Made by a program: the position numbers and the translations under genes | The notes under the pieces: model-generated | What the model was told of the DNA's origin: nothing | Seen by the model: only the letters and a program-made list of their open reading frames with translations | The model's database searches: none | From: an uncultured Bacteroidales bacterium | Lineage (GTDB): Bacteria; Bacteroidota; Bacteroidia; Bacteroidales; Paludibacteraceae | Reading direction: 5' to 3' | Assembly: GCA_903911085.1 (NCBI GenBank) | Contig: CAIWCC010000024.1 | Coordinates: 1 to 37,630 of the forward strand | Length of the DNA: 37,630 nucleotides | Shown here: one piece after another, positions 35,039 through 37,630 of the stretch | How positions within the stretch are numbered: the first letter of the stretch is position 1 | Layout of the letters: each line of letters starts with the position of its first letter

Positions 35039-37234
35039 TTATCTAATAAAGAGTAATTCTCTATATTTAGGCAATGTCCACATTTCGTCATCAACAATTA
35101 ATTCTAATTTGTCAATTTCATAACGGATTAAATCGAAATATGGCAATACAAGATCGTGATATGCAACTGCTTTTTTATCTTCATGTTCGATGTTGTTAGC
35201 AGCTTTACGTGCTTCAACTAATGCGTCAACGTTTTCTTTGATAACTGATAAGCGTGATGCAATTTCTTCAATCAAAGCCATATCTTTCGATGAAATTATA
35301 TCAGCTTTATCTTTAGGGAAAACAGCTTTTACTTTGTAAACATTATCCAATAAAAGAGATTGGTAACGAGTAGCAACTGGAATAATATGATTGATAGCCA
35401 AATCGCCTAACACACGTGCTTCAATTTGAATTTTCTTAACATAAGTTTCCCATTTCACTTCGTTACGTGCGTGAAGTTCTTTTTCAGAAAGTACACCCAA
35501 TTTACCAAATAGTTCAACGCTACTTGCGCTAGTATAAGCTTCAATGATTTTTGGAACACTTGTTTCGCAATCTAAACCACGTTTAGCTGCTTCAACTTTC
35601 CACTCATCGCTGTATCCATTACCATCAAAACGAATTGCTTTTGAAGCTTTAATGTACGATTTGATAACATCAAAAATTGCTTTTTCTTTTGTAATTCCGC
35701 TTGCAATTTTAGCATCAACTTCGGCTTTAAATTCGAACAATTGAGCTGCAACAGCCGAGTTCAAGGCAGCCATAGCCGAAGAACAGTTTGCTGAAGAACC
35801 AACTGCACGGAATTCGAAACGGTTTCCAGTAAATGCAAAAGGAGAAGTACGGTTTCGGTCTGTATTATCTAAGAATACTTCAGGTATACGAGGTATTCCT
35901 AAATGTAGTTGTTTTTTGTCGTCAATAATAATTGCATCTTCGCTTGTGCTATTTTCGATTTTGTCAAGAACTGCAGTTAGCTGAGTTCCCAAGAAAGCTG
36001 AAACAATTGCAGGTGGCGCTTCGTTTGCACCCAAACGGTGAGCATTTTGAGCAGTCATAATAGAAGCTTTCAAAAGACCATTATGTTTGTGAACTGCCAT
36101 CAATGTATTTACAAGGAAAGTTACAAATTGTAAGTTTTCTTCAGCTGTTTTTCCAGGAGCGTGTAGAACTACACCAGTATCGGTACCAAGTGACCAGTTA
36201 TTGTGTTTACCAGAACCATTAATACCTGCAAATGGTTTTTCGTGCAATAATAAACGGAAACTATGACGACGAGCAACTTTTTTCATAATTGACATCATCA
36301 ATAAGTTTTGGTCTACTGCCAAATTACATTCTCCGTAGATAGGTGCAAGTTCAAATTGGTTTGGCGCAACCTCGTTGTGACGAGTTTTTGCAGGAATACC
36401 ATATTTGTAAGCTTCAAATTCAATATCTTTCATGTAAGCAGCAACGCGACTTGGAACAGATCCAAAATAGTGATCATCCAATTGTTGGTTTTTAGCAGAA
36501 TCATGTCCCATCAATGTGCGACCAGTCAACACTAAGTCAGGACGAGTTGCGTACAAACCTTCATCAACCAAGAAATATTCTTGTTCCCAGCCTAAATAAG
36601 CAACAACTTTCTTAACGCTAGGATCAAACATTTGACATACAGCTACAGCCGCTTTGTCAACTGCTGCCAATGCTTTCAACAAAGGCGCTTTCAAGTCAAG
36701 TGACTCACCAGTATAAGATATAAAAATAGTAGGAATTACAAGAGCGTCATCCATTACAAAAGCAGGCGATGATGGATCCCAAGCGGTATAACCACGAGCT
36801 TCGAAAGTACTACGAATACCACCATTAGGGAAAGAAGACGCATCAGGTTCTTGTTGAGCAAGTAATTTTCCTGAGAAATCTTCAATAATTGATTCGCCTG
36901 GAGCACCAGCATAGTCGATAAATGAATCATGTTTTTCGGCAGTTCCGTCTGTTAAAGGTTGGAACCAGTGGGTGTAATGTGTTGCACCTAATTCTGTTGC
37001 CCAAAGTTTCATTCCTGCTGCAACTTGACTTGCAAGTGCGATATCAAGAGTTGCACCTTTTTCTATTACATTGTTCAAAGCTTTGATAGTATCTTTTGAA
37101 AGATATTTTACCATAGCCGCTTTATTAAAAACATATTTTCCGTAAAAGTCGGATGTGAACTTTGATGGTGCAGAAACTGCAATTGCTTTTTTCTTAAAAG
37201 CTTCTTCTACTGCATTAAATCTCAATGATGACAT
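35039..37234 (-). CDS. glnN: Glutamine synthetase type III
   Basis: Makes glutamine from glutamate, ammonia and ATP. The 731 residues match the type III enzyme of Bacteroidota (about 729), far longer than type I. Hallmarks are the N-terminal FGKYVFN-like segment, THYTHWFQPLTDGTAEKHD (about 81-99), the type III segment SSFPNGGIRSTFEARGYTAWDP, the metal-site EQEYFLVD and the ATP/glutamate site HEKPFAGINGSGKHNNWS. It starts the nitrogen-assimilation block, with its own terminator ahead of gltB. Confidence 0.96.
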   Translation of the reverse strand: MSSLRFNAVEEAFKKKAIAVSAPSKFTSDFYGKYVFNKAAMVKYLSKDTIKALNNVIEKGATLDIALASQVAAGMKLWATELGATHYTHWFQPLTDGTAEKHDSFIDYAGAPGESIIEDFSGKLLAQQEPDASSFPNGGIRSTFEARGYTAWDPSSPAFVMDDALVIPTIFISYTGESLDLKAPLLKALAAVDKAAVAVCQMFDPSVKKVVAYLGWEQEYFLVDEGLYATRPDLVLTGRTLMGHDSAKNQQLDDHYFGSVPSRVAAYMKDIEFEAYKYGIPAKTRHNEVAPNQFELAPIYGECNLAVDQNLLMMSIMKKVARRHSFRLLLHEKPFAGINGSGKHNNWSLGTDTGVVLHAPGKTAEENLQFVTFLVNTLMAVHKHNGLLKASIMTAQNAHRLGANEAPPAIVSAFLGTQLTAVLDKIENSTSEDAIIIDDKKQLHLGIPRIPEVFLDNTDRNRTSPFAFTGNRFEFRAVGSSANCSSAMAALNSAVAAQLFEFKAEVDAKIASGITKEKAIFDVIKSYIKASKAIRFDGNGYSDEWKVEAAKRGLDCETSVPKIIEAYTSASSVELFGKLGVLSEKELHARNEVKWETYVKKIQIEARVLGDLAINHIIPVATRYQSLLLDNVYKVKAVFPKDKADIISSKDMALIEEIASRLSVIKENVDALVEARKAANNIEHEDKKAVAYHDLVLPYFDLIRYEIDKLELIVDDEMWTLPKYRELLFIR

Positions 37235-37316
37235 AATTATATTTTTTGAGGGTTATTTATTTTTTAAATTTGTTCTATTTTTTGACTAATTCTATCTTAT
37301 TGTAATAAAAACACTG

Positions 37317-37324
37317 CAAAAATA
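37317..37324 (-). promoter_or_regulatory. Weakly supported -7 box upstream of glnN
   Basis: The minus strand reads TATTTTTG, matching TAnnTTTG, 82 bp upstream of the ATG at 37234; no -33 element is evident. The gap 37235-37489 otherwise shows nothing recognisable, and no operator was identified. Confidence 0.35.
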
Positions 37325-37489
37325 ATTAAAATGATAGTTATTTTGATTATTAGAATAGTGTTTGTATAAAAAAATAATCTCAAGTTTCAATTTGATTTTT
37401 ATTTGCGCATTATATTTCAATTCGAAATGATATCGACAAAAATTCTTTCAATCTGATTTTCTTTCATTTTTTATAATCACCGATAATTG

Positions 37490-37630
37490 GTAACTACTCA
37501 GCACTTGATATTTAGAAATTATTAGCCACGGCAAGGATTGCCAAGAAAGGATTTTGATTATTCTTTTTGGCAGTTTGTGCGATGGAATGAATTTGACAGT
37601 AAGTATGTGAACCCATTTGGGATTTAAACA
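37490..37630 (-). mobile_element. End of an insertion sequence, IS66-like, cut by the window edge
   Basis: It begins with GTAACTACTCAGCAC (37490-37504), identical for 15 bases to the ends of the element at 9277-9499, with partial similarity for about 12 more bases. A minus-strand frame that may be a transposase 3' end runs inward from 22 bp past the end. The opposite end and any target duplication lie outside the window; the 8 bases before it are GATAATTG. Confidence 0.65.
37512..37630 (-). CDS. Possible transposase C-terminus (IS66-like), partial
   Basis: The last 38 codons of a frame enter from the right edge and stop at 37512-37514. The segment SHTYCQIHSIAQTAKKNNQN, followed by PFLAILA, has the hhSIhxTAKKNxxNPF rhythm of many IS66-type transposase ends. 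A competing plus-strand frame over the same bases (37526-37618) gives 30 codons without a start. Assignment leans on the adjoining terminal repeat and its GTAA end; alone the peptide is too short to prove it. Confidence 0.5.
   Translation of the reverse strand, partial: FKSQMGSHTYCQIHSIAQTAKKNNQNPFLAILAVANNF

Noticed and set aside
37526-37618. A plus-strand frame with an open 30-codon stretch ending YVNPFGI
   Set aside because: It has no start codon and is bounded by stops on both sides. The antisense frame on the minus strand fits the insertion-sequence end better, though this choice is not certain.

Overview
The window reads as the chromosome of an AT-rich member of the Bacteroidota, most likely Bacteroidales. 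The evidence is a type III glutamine synthetase, the ileS / DksA-like / lspA / DUF4296 gene group, the ftsX / DUF3098 / uppP / truB / queA gene group, a YfhO-family membrane protein, and several upstream boxes fitting the TAnnTTTG -7 element of this phylum. No tRNA, rRNA, CRISPR array or prophage was seen. Most of the window is housekeeping. The accessory content is one small transposon-like element, one insertion-sequence end, one Rpn-family gene and several repeat-filled spacers.

Layout. 1-4245 (minus strand): a secreted S1/P1 nuclease cut by the window edge, a free-standing MetH reactivation domain, a 14-bp tandem array, a dGTPase, and a YgjP-type metallopeptidase. 4397-9267 (plus): a LolD-type ABC ATPase, then a SNF2 helicase in tandem with a ferritin-like/VIT iron transporter. 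9269-9507: a 223-bp element with 17-bp perfect terminal inverted repeats beginning GTAA and an 8-bp target duplication; the same terminal repeat returns at 37490 beside what looks like the end of a transposase gene. 9833-17258 (plus): ileS with an altered HIGH motif, a DksA-like gene, an inserted Rpn gene, lspA, a DUF4296 lipoprotein and an unassigned 176-residue protein. 17408-23876 (minus): queA, truB, uppP, DUF3098, ftsX and YfhO, tightly packed apart from a 207-bp gap before queA. 24198-26959 (minus): an OmpA-family protein and an Mrp/ApbC ATPase. 27069-37234 (minus): asnB, gltD, gltB and type III glnN.

How the genes work together. The last block is a nitrogen-assimilation island: glutamine synthetase and glutamate synthase form the GS-GOGAT cycle and asparagine synthetase spends the glutamine. 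The uppP/ftsX/lspA/DUF4296/OmpA genes serve the cell envelope. queA and truB modify tRNA, and ileS charges it. The MetH activation domain repairs cobalamin-dependent methionine synthase, whose catalytic part must be encoded elsewhere.

The most noteworthy items are the IS66-like miniature element with its presumed parent at the right edge, the GXHH signature in IleRS, the very homogeneous 14-bp array lying just upstream of the predicted promoter of the MetH-activation gene, and the 176-residue protein that looks like an amidohydrolase lacking its catalytic barrel. I found no clear undescribed multi-gene system.
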